DNA from: Myxococcales bacterium
GTDB lineage: Bacteria > Myxococcota_A > Polyangia > Nannocystales > Nannocystaceae
Direction: 5' to 3'
Length of the DNA: 64,000 bases
Assembly (NCBI GenBank): GCA_020633335.1
Contig: JACKDU010000009.1
Location: 248,001-312,000 of the forward strand
Part shown: one piece after another, positions 52,653-61,087 of the stretch
Layout: every line of letters begins with the position of its first letter
Position numbering within the stretch: the first letter of the stretch is position 1
Notes under the pieces: model-generated
What the model was told of the DNA's origin: nothing
What the model saw: only the letters and a program-made list of their open reading frames with translations
Database searches by the model: none
Translations under genes and position numbers: made by a program

Positions 52653-53060
52653 CTAGAGGCGCACGGTGTGGCCGGCCTTCATCGGGCTATTCATCCAGTG
52701 CGGGTCGACCCAGTCGAGCTCGTAGGTCGTCGAGTCGCGGTGGAAGCCGATCGCGACGATCTTGCCGACGCCAGCGCTCTGGTCGGCGCAGACGAAGAAG
52801 ATCGTGCAGCCGCTGTGCTGGCCGTTGCCGTGGGAGGCGTGGAAGACCGTCCGGTTGTTGTGGGTGAAGCGCGTGCCGCCGCCGCTGCTCGACCCGTTGT
52901 GGCTGGAGAAGTCGCCAGCGCACTGGCCCGCGTTGCCGCGGTAGGACTTCGAGGGCGTCGACACGCCGAGCACCTTCTTGATGATCCAGTCGCGGATCTC
53001 GTCGTTGCTGAGCTCACCCACGCTCCCATCGGACCGCTCACCATGGAGTTTCATCGTCAT
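52653..53060 (-). CDS. small soluble protein of unknown function
   Basis: 135 residues from ATG 53060 (MTMKLHGERSD; ATG 53054 is also possible). No signal peptide, membrane helix or linker. The N-terminal 45 residues are helical (LSNDEIRDWIIKKVLGV); the rest is Gly/Ser/His-rich with beta strands (TRFTHNNRTVFHASHG, GCTIFFVCADQSAGVGKIVAIGFHRDSTTYELDWV) and ends MKAGHTVRL. The 'strand-His-strand' tail resembles small RNase-type toxin or immunity folds (BECR-like), but this is only an impression. Codon choice is less GC3-biased than in neighbours. A stop of an imaginary upstream extension was excluded because that region is Arg-rich. Confidence 0.6.
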   Translation of the reverse strand: MTMKLHGERSDGSVGELSNDEIRDWIIKKVLGVSTPSKSYRGNAGQCAGDFSSHNGSSSGGGTRFTHNNRTVFHASHGNGQHSGCTIFFVCADQSAGVGKIVAIGFHRDSTTYELDWVDPHWMNSPMKAGHTVRL

Positions 53061-53210
53061 CACCTCGATCTCGGCGTCCACTCGACGCCGGCGGGCAGAG
53101 TAGCCCGCGGAGCGCGAGGCGGTGATCGCTGGCCGCGGAGAATTGACGCGGCCGACGGACCGGCGGCGTGCCGGCGGACCGGACCGAAGGGACATGTCTC
53201 GAAGGTGGGG

Positions 53211-53824
53211 CTAGAAGGCCCCGGAGAGGGCGAGCGCGGCCCCGCCGGGCGTCGGCGCGGCGCTCAGGCGATAGACGCCCCCGCTGCGCCGAAGCGAGCG
53301 CTCATGGGCGGCGATCATCGCCAGGTCGAAGGCGATCAAGAAGGCGCCCTGAAGACCACCGCGGCCCCGTAGCCGCGCAGGCGCGGGCTCGCGCGCTCCT
53401 TGCCGATCTCCCAGGTCGCGTAGCCGCCGAGCATGTAGGCGACGTCGAGGAGCGCGTTGACGGCGAAGACCCGCTGGGTGCGGCTGACCTCGCGGATCAC
53501 CCCGTCGCGGCGGCCGATCGACGGCCGCGCGCGGCGAGCGTTTCGGAGCCCGATCGCCCCGAGGGTCAGGTTCACCGTGTTCCAGAGGGCGTTCATCTGG
53601 TGGAAGTAGCGGGCCGGCTCGCCCCGCGGGGTCGCGAGGTTGCCGGCGACGCCGCCGACGATGTTGGCGATCCCCCAGCCAGTGAGGGTGAACATCCCGG
53701 CGCTCTGGATCCGGTGCTGTCGATGATCGAGCTCGACGATCTCCGGCGCGATCGGTCCCGGCGTCACATTGACGGTGGCCGGCGGCGCTGCGCCGACGAG
53801 GGCGACGAGAGAGGCGACGAGCAT
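53211..53824 (-). pseudogene. DUF6992-like membrane protein with one-base frameshift
   Basis: From ATG 53824 a signal-like N-terminus precedes FTLTGWGIANIVGGVAGNLATP, YFHQMNALWNTVNLTLGAIGLRNA and VFAVNALLDVAYMLGGYATWEIG, four membrane segments in all. After GYGAAVVF the frame breaks at about 53350; the other frame continues QGAFLIAFDLAMIAAHERSLRRSGG...GAALALSGAF to a stop at 53211. Adding one base (GG for G) restores VVFQGAFLIAFD. The 'HQMNALWN.vNL' block matches my memory of the DUF6992 family; that assignment is weak. Function unknown. Confidence 0.7.
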
Positions 53825-54053
53825 CCCCGCGAGTGTGCACCCAGATCAGCATCGCGACAAAAGCAATATCGCTCCGCGCTCGCGCCTCAGAGCCTCGACG
53901 CTCTGCCTCGGCACCGGGAGCTTCGGCGAGGCCGACGAGCAGTCGTTCACACCCAAGGCCGGCTGCCGTACCACGCCGACGGCCGCGGACTCGGGCGTGA
54001 GTCTGCGTCGGCTGCGCGAAAACAAAAGGCCCCCTCGAGGGGGGCCATCGAGC
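53825..54053. other. intergenic region, less GC-rich
   Basis: The 229 bp between the frameshifted membrane-protein gene and the small gene at 54054 show no supported gene. The right end holds the terminator described separately. Composition begins to fall here and stays low to about 54.7 kb. Confidence 0.5.
54019..54046 (-). terminator. rho-independent terminator of the small low-GC gene
   Basis: On the minus strand a GC stem (GGCCCCC...TCGA...GGGGGCC, 54028-54046) is followed by TTTTGTTTT (54027-54019). It lies 8 bp past the stop of the 54054-54362 gene. It is the only textbook intrinsic terminator I found in the window. Confidence 0.85.
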
Positions 54054-54362
54054 CTATGCACGGTTGACGATCACCATGACATCGACGTAGCCATTGTAGG
54101 GATCGTCGAAGTTGCCCGAGCTATCCCGCAGTGAAAAGGTGACCCTGACCCTGACCGCATTGAGCGAAACAAGCACGACGTTCGCGTCCACCTCCGTTCT
54201 GAGCAGGTGGTGATCGCCTCTGGTATAGCCGATATTGAAGCCGTTGATCGCCGCCTCGGCCTTGTGGATGGCGGATGGGAACACGAACGTCAGTTCGATC
54301 GACTGGGGGCCACCCGTGTGAGACGGAAAGGAGGCTCGTTGCCGCTGAAAATCGATGGTCAT
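54054..54362 (-). CDS. small beta-rich protein of unknown function, lower GC
   Basis: 102 residues from ATG 54362 (MTIDFQRQRASFPSHTGG). No signal, no membrane helix. The sequence alternates hydrophobic and polar residues (SIELTFVFPSAIHKAEAAINGFNIGY, LRTEVDANVVLVSLNAVRVRVTFSLRD) and ends GNFDDPYNGYVDVMVIVNRA, consistent with a single beta sandwich. The pattern 'GF...Y......H.l....V.........v.V.f.lrD....D.Y.G.V.v.viv' recalls small proteins seen in toxin or phage-tail-like settings, but I cannot name the family. Codon use is far less GC3-biased than in neighbours and it has its own intrinsic terminator, so recent acquisition is likely. Confidence 0.68.
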   Translation of the reverse strand: MTIDFQRQRASFPSHTGGPQSIELTFVFPSAIHKAEAAINGFNIGYTRGDHHLLRTEVDANVVLVSLNAVRVRVTFSLRDSSGNFDDPYNGYVDVMVIVNRA

Positions 54363-54737
54363 TTGCGAATTCCTACAATTTGAGGGACGACTCCGACACC
54401 GAATGCCAGACCTCTTCCACCCGATGTCGGCGCGGTGGAGAAGCACATGTCTTCATGGGATTGATCGAAGGGCCGTGCTTCGGGCTACCGAGCCGGCTCC
54501 GGTCAATAACGAGAGGAAGAGTGCCCGCCAAGGCCATTGGCTGCCAGCGCAAGAACATCTCCAATGGTGGATGGTTTTGCGCAAGTCCTTCGCTCGGATG
54601 AGCCCAACGCGGACCGGCCGGCGAGGGGGCTATGGCGCGAGAGCGGATCGAGATGCGTGTATTACGGCACTTGGGCCTCGCAAAACTCGAACGCGGCGCA
54701 GCGCGGGCCTGGCGACCCTCGAGTACCATGGTCGCCC
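54363..54737. other. lower-GC intergenic region between divergent genes
   Basis: About 375 bp upstream of both the small beta-rich gene and the glycosyltransferase. No frame here looks coding; the glycosyltransferase frame is open back to 54537 but its residues do not resemble the family. Promoters for both genes should lie here, possibly with the edge of the acquired segment. Confidence 0.45.
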
Positions 54738-56464
54738 TTGGTCGCCCCCGAGCCCAGCCGCGCCCCCGCCCGCCGCGACCTCGCGTTCTGCGTCCCCTTC
54801 GCGCTCATCCTCGCCCTCGCGCTCGGGCTCCGGCTCTGGCTCCTCTCGCGGCCGATCGAGGTCCTCGACGGCCGGACGATCCCCGACGACGCCTACATCT
54901 CGCTGGCGCTCGCCCGGGCGCTCGGCGAGGGGCAGGGGCCGCTCTTCGGCGGCGCGCCGACCAACGGCTTCCAGGCGCTCTACGTCTGGCTGATGGCGAT
55001 CCCGGCCGCGCTCGCGCCGGCGGGGGCGCTCGAGACGATCGAGGGGCTCGACGCCCTGGCGAAGATCGGCCTGACGCTCGGCGCCGCCTTCGACCTCGGC
55101 GCGCTGATCCTCCTCGCGCTCCTCCTCCGCCGTCGCCTGGGCGCGCCGATCGCCGCGCTCTTCGCCGCCTTCGTCTGGGCGATCGACCCGCCGCTCCTGA
55201 AGATCGCGCTCAACGGCCTCGAGACCAGCCTCGCGCTCCTCTTCTTCGTCGTGATCTGGGGCCTCACCCTGCGCTGGCCCTTCGCCCGCGCGCGCCTCGG
55301 CGAGCTCGGGATCCTCGGGATCGTGATCGGCGTCGGCGCGCTCGCGCGGATCGATCTCCTGGTGGTCGGCGTCCACTTCGCGGGGGCCTCGCTCGCGCTC
55401 GGGTGGCGGGCGCGCGGGCAGGGGCGGGCGGCGCTCCGCGGCTGGCTCGCCCGCAACCTCGCGCTCGCCGGCGGGGTCGCCCTCGGCTACCTCCCCTGGC
55501 TGGTGTACTCGCGCCACTACACCGGTCGCTGGTACCCGATCAGCGGCGAGGCGGTCCGCTTCCAGACGGCGCTCTGGGCGGATCAGAGCGACCTCTGGCC
55601 CTTCTACCGCGAGCTCCTGGTGCGGGCCTACTTCGCCCTCGCGGAGGACCTCGCCGTCCTCGGCTGGGCGGCGCTGGGCGGCGGCCTCGGGATGATCGCC
55701 GCCCGGTGGATCGCCCGGCGCCGCGGCGAGCTCGCGCGGGCCGAGGAGGTCGGCGAGAGCCTGCGGGCGCTCGCGCTGCCGGTGAGCTTCGGCGGCGCGC
55801 TCCTCCTCGCCTACGTCTTCTACATCTACTGCCCCTGGTACTTCAGCCGCTACTTCGCGCCGATCACGATCCTCGCGCTGGCGATCGCCGCCCTCGGGGT
55901 CGAGCACGGCGCGCGGGCGCTGGCCGGGCGGCCGCGGCTGCGGCGGGCGCTCCTCGCCGGCGTCTTCGCGGTGAGCGGCGCGGCGCTGGTCCGCCTACCG
56001 GACCTCGGCGAGCTCCTCTGGGGCGCGGCCGACAATCGCCTCGGCTACCGCAACCTCGGACTCTGGGCGCGCGACCGCTTCGAGGACGGGGCGGTGATCG
56101 GCGGCCTCCAGAGCGGGGCGCTCGCCTACTACGCGCCCCGCCTCGAGATCGTCAACCTCGACGGCGTGGTCAACGAGGACGCCTACTGGGCGCTCCGCCG
56201 CCGGCGCCTCCTCGACTACATCCGCGCCCGCGAGGTCCGCTACTTGATCGGCTGGAAGGACAACATCTGGATGATGGCCAACCAGAGCCGCGGCTTCTCC
56301 TCCAACGACTGGGTCCACCGCCGGCGGATCAAGGGCTTCCGCTCCTGGGGCTTCGAGTGGCAGCTCTACGAGGTCCTCTACCCTGGCCGTGAGGACATGG
56401 TGAAGAGGCCCGGTTGGAAGAAGCGCGAGCGGCCGCCGGCCGAGGCGGCGGCCGCGGCCCCTGA
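54738..56464 (+). CDS. GT-C glycosyltransferase (PMT/ArnT-like), stop displaced
   Basis: Polytopic membrane glycosyltransferase of about 575 residues. It starts with a helix (LAFCVPFALILALALGLRLWLL) and the loop VLDGRTIPDDAYISLALARALGEGQGPLFGG, whose Asp-Asp pair is the likely catalytic acid site of GT-C enzymes. Around ten helices and a soluble tail follow (DGAVIGGLQSGALAYYAPRLEIVNLDGVVNEDAYWAL). They transfer sugars from polyprenyl-phosphate donors on the periplasmic side. TTG 54738 is the proposed start (GTG 54657 possible). In the raw DNA the frame does not stop at 56464; it runs antisense through the next gene to 58127. A TGA one frame over at 56462-56464 is the natural end, so a one-base loss near 56.4 kb is inferred. 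Confidence 0.75.
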
Positions 56465-56477
56465 GGCGCCGCCGTCG

Positions 56478-58109
56478 CTAGCGGAGCGAGCGCCCGCGCA
56501 CCTCGAAGCCGAGGAAGACCCGGGTGATGTCGAAGTTGGTCGCCAGCGAGACCTGGCGCTTCATGTTCGAGGTCCGCGAGACGTGGGCCGCGCTCAGCGA
56601 GATGAAGAAGTCGTGGGCCCAGCGCTTCCGCCGGATCGTGCCGACCCGGACGGCCGCGTCGGCGCTCGCCTCGAGCTCGGCGTCGAGGCGGAGCTCGCCG
56701 GTCCAGAAGTTGTCGACGGTGCGGGCCTCGTAGACGTCGAAGTGGCGGATCCAGGCCTCGCCCATCGCCGCGAGCTGGATGCGGTCGCGCCAATCCCAGG
56801 AGAGGCGCAGGCTCGCGCGGTGGCGGCGGTAGTCGTAGTAGCCGACGAAGAACTTCGGGGTCAGCGAGGCGAACTCGTCGCGGCCGGTCATCACCCGGTT
56901 GTAGTGCTGGGTCTTCTGGCGCTCGAAGGCGTAGCGCCCGCGGATCCGCAGGCCCTTCGCCGGCCGCAGCTGGAACTCGGCGAAGGGGATGTAGACCAGG
57001 TAGTTCTTGCTCTGCGACGCGCGGAGGAAGTTGCCGTCGGGGGCGAGCTCGTTGTAGCGGGCGTCGAGGTAGTGGGTGAAGTCGAAGGTGAAGCCGCTGG
57101 TGAGGCGCGCGAGCTTGCCGACGTTGTAGCCGAGGCGGCCCGTGGTGATCGCGCCCTCCTGATCGATGTGGCGGTCGGCGATGAAGTAGTTCGGGAATTT
57201 CTTGTAGAAGAGGTCGCTCTCGAGCTCGCCGTAGAGCCCGCGGGTCCGGCCGATCCGGATCCCGGGGGCCATCCGCAGCGACCAGCGCTGGTGCGGGTGG
57301 TACTCCGGCCACCAGCCGTCGCCGCGGAGGTCGAGGGTGGTGGTCACCAGCTTCCCCCACTTGATCCGCCGCGACGCCCGGCCGGCGATGATGTGGATCG
57401 GCTGGACGAGGTTGCGCTGGAGGCCGGTGCCGGTGTCATCCTCCTCGGGGAAGCCGAGGGTCTTGGTCGAGAAGGGCTCGTACTCGTAGTCGAGGCCGAG
57501 GGTGATCCGGTGGTTCTTCTTGGGGTCGAGCTTCTGGCGGATCCCGGCCTGGGCGCCGACGCTGTAGAGGGGGTCCTGGACGTAGCTCCCGGGGAAGAGG
57601 CCGAGGCGGTACTCGGTGCCCTGGTTGACCTTGTGCTTCTCCTTCTTCTTTTTCTTCTTTTTCTTCTTCTTCTTCTTCGTGGTCGGGGCCGGCGCCTCGC
57701 CGTCGTCGCTTGCCGCCGCGTCGGAGTCGCCGTCCTCCGATGTCTTCTTCTTTTTCTTCTTTTTCTTCTTCTTCGCGGGCTCGGAGGGCTCCGCGTCGCC
57801 GGGGCTCTCCTCGGCCTCGCCCTCGGGCGCGGGCGCGCCCTCGGGGGTCGGCTCGCCGCCCTCGGCCTCGCCGAGCGAGGCGTCGCCCTCGGGCGCGTCC
57901 GCGGGCGGGGCGTCGGGGAGCTCCGCGGGTGGCGGAGCCGCCGGCCCCTCACCGTGGGGGGGGACCTCGGTGAGGGGCGGCGGGTCGCGGGTGAGCGGCG
58001 CCGGTCCGGCCTCGGCGAGCGAGGGCAGGAGGGCGACGGCCAGGGCCGCGATCCAGGGGGCGCGGCCGGGGGCGAGGAGCGACGGCGGCGGCCGCATCGG
58101 GATCAGCAC
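56478..58109 (-). CDS. outer-membrane beta-barrel protein with poly-lysine linker
   Basis: 543 residues. A signal (WIAALAVALLPSLAEAG) precedes a Pro/Glu/Ala-rich stretch to about residue 105 and two runs of 10-12 Lys (near 112-122 and 143-158) separated by an acidic spacer. From EYRLGLFPGSYVQDPLYSVGAQAG onward, alternating strands such as HRITLGLDYEYEPFS, KLVTTTLDLRGDGWWPEY, RLTSGFTFDFTHYLDARYNEL and RGRYAFERQK end with RVFLGFEVRGRSLR. This suggests a barrel of about 16-18 strands. The last Arg is not the usual Phe for BAM recognition. It is the final gene of the UUP1/ATP-grasp operon, overlapping the lipoprotein gene by 7 bp. Lys runs at the periplasmic end could bind acidic peptidoglycan or a ligated peptide. 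Confidence 0.8.
   Translation of the reverse strand: MLIPMRPPPSLLAPGRAPWIAALAVALLPSLAEAGPAPLTRDPPPLTEVPPHGEGPAAPPPAELPDAPPADAPEGDASLGEAEGGEPTPEGAPAPEGEAEESPGDAEPSEPAKKKKKKKKKKTSEDGDSDAAASDDGEAPAPTTKKKKKKKKKKKKEKHKVNQGTEYRLGLFPGSYVQDPLYSVGAQAGIRQKLDPKKNHRITLGLDYEYEPFSTKTLGFPEEDDTGTGLQRNLVQPIHIIAGRASRRIKWGKLVTTTLDLRGDGWWPEYHPHQRWSLRMAPGIRIGRTRGLYGELESDLFYKKFPNYFIADRHIDQEGAITTGRLGYNVGKLARLTSGFTFDFTHYLDARYNELAPDGNFLRASQSKNYLVYIPFAEFQLRPAKGLRIRGRYAFERQKTQHYNRVMTGRDEFASLTPKFFVGYYDYRRHRASLRLSWDWRDRIQLAAMGEAWIRHFDVYEARTVDNFWTGELRLDAELEASADAAVRVGTIRRKRWAHDFFISLSAAHVSRTSNMKRQVSLATNFDITRVFLGFEVRGRSLR
57640..57780. repeat. two TTC/TTT-rich tracts encoding poly-lysine
   Basis: Two polypyrimidine tracts (about 57645-57680 and 57745-57775) encode the Lys runs on the minus strand. 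They are strongly strand-biased and slippage-prone, and a contrast to the surrounding GC-rich sequence. Confidence 0.75.
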
Positions 58110-59182
58110 CCGCCGGCGATGGCGTAGTCCTGGGCCTTGACGGTGTAGGTCCCGCCGGGGAACTTGGCCTGGAGGTCGCCGACGACCGCGTTGGCCGACG
58201 GGCAGTCGACCTGATCGACGTAGATCCGGACCTCGTAGTAGAGCGCGTTGTCCTCGTAGACGCTGCCGGGGTACTTGGCGACGACGTCCTTGAACCAGGT
58301 CAGCGCGGCCGGGAGCGCGCCGAGCGAGTACTCCGAGCGGCCGAGGTAGTAGGTCGCGTTGTCGAGGTAGATCGAGTCGGCGAAGTCGAGGACGTGGGAG
58401 AAGGCGATCTTCGCCCCGGCCTTGTCGCTCAGCGAGAAGCGGGCGCGGCCGAGGTAGTAGGCGGCGTTGTCGGCGTACGAGCTCCCCGGGTACTTCGACT
58501 CGAAGCTCGCCAGCGTCGTCTGGGCCGCGGCGAAGTCGCCGAGCTCGAAGTCGGTGCGGCCGCCGTAGTAGTAGGCGTTGTCGGCGTAGGTCCCCATCGG
58601 ATCGGCGCTCAGCGAGGCGTCGAAGTGGCCGGAGGCGCCCCCGAAATTGCCGAGGCGGAAGAGGGCGCGGCCCCAGAAGTAGTGGGACTCGTCGACGAAG
58701 ACCGACGCCGGGTAGGCGGCGATGATCGCGTCGAAGGCCGGGCCGGCGCCGGCGAAGTCGAGGAGCGCGTAGAGGCAGCGGCCGTGGAGGTAGCCGGCGT
58801 TGTCGCGGCGCGGCGAGTTCGGGTAGGTGTCCCAGAGCTGGACGAAGAGCGCGTCGGCGCCGGCGTAGTCGGCCGCGTTGTAGAGCGCGAGCGCCTGCTG
58901 GAAGAGGAGCTCGTCGTCGGCGTTGGGATCGATCGCGCCGCCGGTGGTCTGCTCGCCGCCGCCGCCGGTGGTCCCCTCGGTCTCGCCGGCCGAGTCGGTC
59001 GCGGTGCCGCTCGCGCTCGCGCTCGCCGCCGAGTCGGTCGCCGAGGCCGAGGCCGCGTCGGTGTCGGAGGTCGAGCCGACCGGATCAGGGTTGAGGCAGC
59101 CGCCGCTCAGCAGCGAGGCGCCGGCGAGGATGAGCGCCGCGAGGGCGCGCGAGGGGGAGGAGATGGAGGGGGAGTGATGCAT
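58103..59182 (-). CDS. TPR-like lipoprotein (YbgF/BamD-type repeats)
   Basis: 359-residue lipoprotein. The signal ends ASLLSGGC (Cys29) and the mature protein begins LNPDPVG, followed by about 55 residues of Ser/Ala/Thr/Gly linker. The rest is a helical repeat array of about seven units with Tyr-rich second helices (AYYYGGRTDFELGDFAAAQTTLASFESKYPGSSYADNA, AAYYLGRARFSLSDKAGAKIAF), the YbgF/BamD-like tetratricopeptide pattern. It is the fourth gene of the operon, 12 bp after the TPR gene and overlapping the barrel gene by 7 bp. It may hold the inner-membrane and outer-membrane partners together. Confidence 0.82.
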   Translation of the reverse strand: MHHSPSISSPSRALAALILAGASLLSGGCLNPDPVGSTSDTDAASASATDSAASASASGTATDSAGETEGTTGGGGEQTTGGAIDPNADDELLFQQALALYNAADYAGADALFVQLWDTYPNSPRRDNAGYLHGRCLYALLDFAGAGPAFDAIIAAYPASVFVDESHYFWGRALFRLGNFGGASGHFDASLSADPMGTYADNAYYYGGRTDFELGDFAAAQTTLASFESKYPGSSYADNAAYYLGRARFSLSDKAGAKIAFSHVLDFADSIYLDNATYYLGRSEYSLGALPAALTWFKDVVAKYPGSVYEDNALYYEVRIYVDQVDCPSANAVVGDLQAKFPGGTYTVKAQDYAIAGGC

Positions 59183-59194
59183 ATGTCCTCTTGG

Positions 59195-61087
59195 TCAGGT
59201 CTTTGCGCACGTCTCAAGCAAGTCCAGGGCGGCGCGGTCGTCGGCCTTCTGGCGGAGGACCGCGTCGACGTGGGTCGAACAGGCGATCGCGTCGCCGCTG
59301 TCGCGGGCGATCGCGGCGAGGGCGAGGCGGAGCTCCGGATCCTCGGGTCGGGCCTCGAGCGCCTCGCTGAGGTGCTCGCGGGCCGCGTCGACCCGGCCGA
59401 GGCGGTGGAGGAGGAGCCCGAGGTTCTTGCGGGCGCCGAAGTGATCCTGGTCGTGGGCGATCGCCTGGGTGTAGGCGGCGATCGCCTCCTCGTCCTCGCC
59501 CTCGGCCGCGAGCGCGATCCCGAGGTTGAACCACGCCTTCACGTAGCGCGGGTTGTCCTCGAGGAGCGCGCGGTACTCGGCGATCGCCTCCGCCGGGCGC
59601 CCCGCCTTGCGGAGGGTGACCGCGATCTGGAGGCGGGCGCTCCGCTCCTTCGGATCGATCTCGAGCGCCTTGCGGTAGGCGTCGATCGCCGCGTCGAGGC
59701 GCCCGCGGGCGGCCTCCGAGCGGGCGAGGTTGACCCAGGCGCCAGTGTAGGTCGGCTTGATCTCGAGGGCGCGGCGGTACTCGACCTCCGCCTCGTCGTG
59801 GCGGCCGAGGTCGCTGTAGGCGAGGCCGAGGTTGTTGATCGCCGCGAGGTACTTCGGGCGGGCGTCGATCGCCCGGCGGTAGGCGTCGATCGCCGCCTCG
59901 GGGCGATCTGCCTTGCGCTCGAGGAGGCCGAGGTTGTACCAGGCCTCGGCGTAGGGCTCGGGCGACGCGGCGATCGCCGCCTCGAAGTGCGCCCGCCCCT
60001 CCTCGAGGTGACCGGCCTTGAGCTCGACCAGGCCGGCGAGGAAGTGGGACTCGGGGCGCCGTGCATCGAGGCCGAGGAGCCCCTGCGCGCCCCGGCGGGC
60101 GGCGCCGAAGTCCTCGCGCTCGAGGGCGAGGCGGACCAGGCGCTGGCGCGGGTGCCGGAGCCCGCCGTCGAGCTTCTGCGCCCGCTGGTAGGTCGCGTAG
60201 GCCTCGGCCTCGAGGCCGGCGCGCTCGTAGGCCCGGCCGACGACGTCGGCGACGTAGGCCGAGTCGGGGGCGAGGCGGAGCGCCTGCTGGGCGTAGCGGA
60301 GCCCCTCGGCGGCCGAGCGCTCGTCGCTGAGCTCGCTGAGGTCGAGGGCCGCGCGGGCCCAGATCGACGCCAGCGCCGGCGCCCGCTCGACCGCCTTCTC
60401 GAAGGCGTCGCGGGCCTCCGGGCCCCGACCGGCGGCCGCGTAGGCGTGGCCGAGGGCGGCGAGGGCCCGCGCGCGTCGGTCGTTGGAGCCGGCCTCGGTG
60501 ACCGGCCGGAGGAGCTCGATCGCCTCGTCGAAGCGCTTGCGATCGAGGAGCTCGCGGGCGTAGGCGATCCGGGTCGTGGTGTGCATCGGCCGCAGCCGCA
60601 GCGCCTCCTCGAAGGCCGCGAGGGCGGCCTTGTGATCGCCGCGCTCGCGGGCGAGGAGCGCCCGGTCGAGGTGGGCGGGGGCGATCTCGGGGCTCAGCGC
60701 GAGCGCCTGCGCGAGCGTCTCCTCGGCCTCGGCGCGGCGACCGGCCCGGCGGAGCCAGTGGCCGTACTCGGCGATCAGCGGGGCGCTCTGCGGCGCGCCG
60801 GCGATCGCCTCCTCGAAGCGGGTGAGCGCGCCCTGGTAGTCGCCGCGGCGGGCGAGGAGGCGGGCGTCGGCGTGGGCCTCGTTGACCGCCTCGCCGGCGG
60901 CGAAGGCCTCGTCGCCCTCGTCGTCCGAGTCCTGCTCGTCGCCGTCGCCGACCGCGACCTCGTTGCCGCTGATCTCCCAGGTCAGGGTGCGACCGGGGGA
61001 GTTGCGGGCGACGACCTCGACGGCGGCGGTGCCGGCGAGGAGGAGGGCGAGGGCCGTGACCATCGGCCAGAGGCGGGCGCCGCTCAT
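59195..61087 (-). CDS. TPR protein with N-terminal membrane anchor
   Basis: 630 residues. A signal anchor (WPMVTALALLLAGTAAVEVVA) precedes a short extracytoplasmic segment (TLTWEISGNEVAVGDGDEQDSDDEGDE) and about 16 canonical TPR units (for example PAHLDRALLARERGDHKAALAAFEEALRLRP, AAINNLGLAYSDLGRHDEAEVEYRRALEIKP). The last residues (SGDAIACSTHVDAVLRQKADDRAALDLLETC) have two Cys. ATG 61087 overlaps the ATP-grasp stop by 4 bp. It probably gathers the partner proteins in the periplasm. TPR content is certain; the partners are inferred from the operon. Confidence 0.88.
   Translation of the reverse strand: MSGARLWPMVTALALLLAGTAAVEVVARNSPGRTLTWEISGNEVAVGDGDEQDSDDEGDEAFAAGEAVNEAHADARLLARRGDYQGALTRFEEAIAGAPQSAPLIAEYGHWLRRAGRRAEAEETLAQALALSPEIAPAHLDRALLARERGDHKAALAAFEEALRLRPMHTTTRIAYARELLDRKRFDEAIELLRPVTEAGSNDRRARALAALGHAYAAAGRGPEARDAFEKAVERAPALASIWARAALDLSELSDERSAAEGLRYAQQALRLAPDSAYVADVVGRAYERAGLEAEAYATYQRAQKLDGGLRHPRQRLVRLALEREDFGAARRGAQGLLGLDARRPESHFLAGLVELKAGHLEEGRAHFEAAIAASPEPYAEAWYNLGLLERKADRPEAAIDAYRRAIDARPKYLAAINNLGLAYSDLGRHDEAEVEYRRALEIKPTYTGAWVNLARSEAARGRLDAAIDAYRKALEIDPKERSARLQIAVTLRKAGRPAEAIAEYRALLEDNPRYVKAWFNLGIALAAEGEDEEAIAAYTQAIAHDQDHFGARKNLGLLLHRLGRVDAAREHLSEALEARPEDPELRLALAAIARDSGDAIACSTHVDAVLRQKADDRAALDLLETCAKT

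Noticed and set aside
57640..57780. Polypyrimidine tracts as a possible regulatory or triplex element
   Set aside because: They lie inside a coding region in frame with Lys codons; a coding explanation is sufficient.
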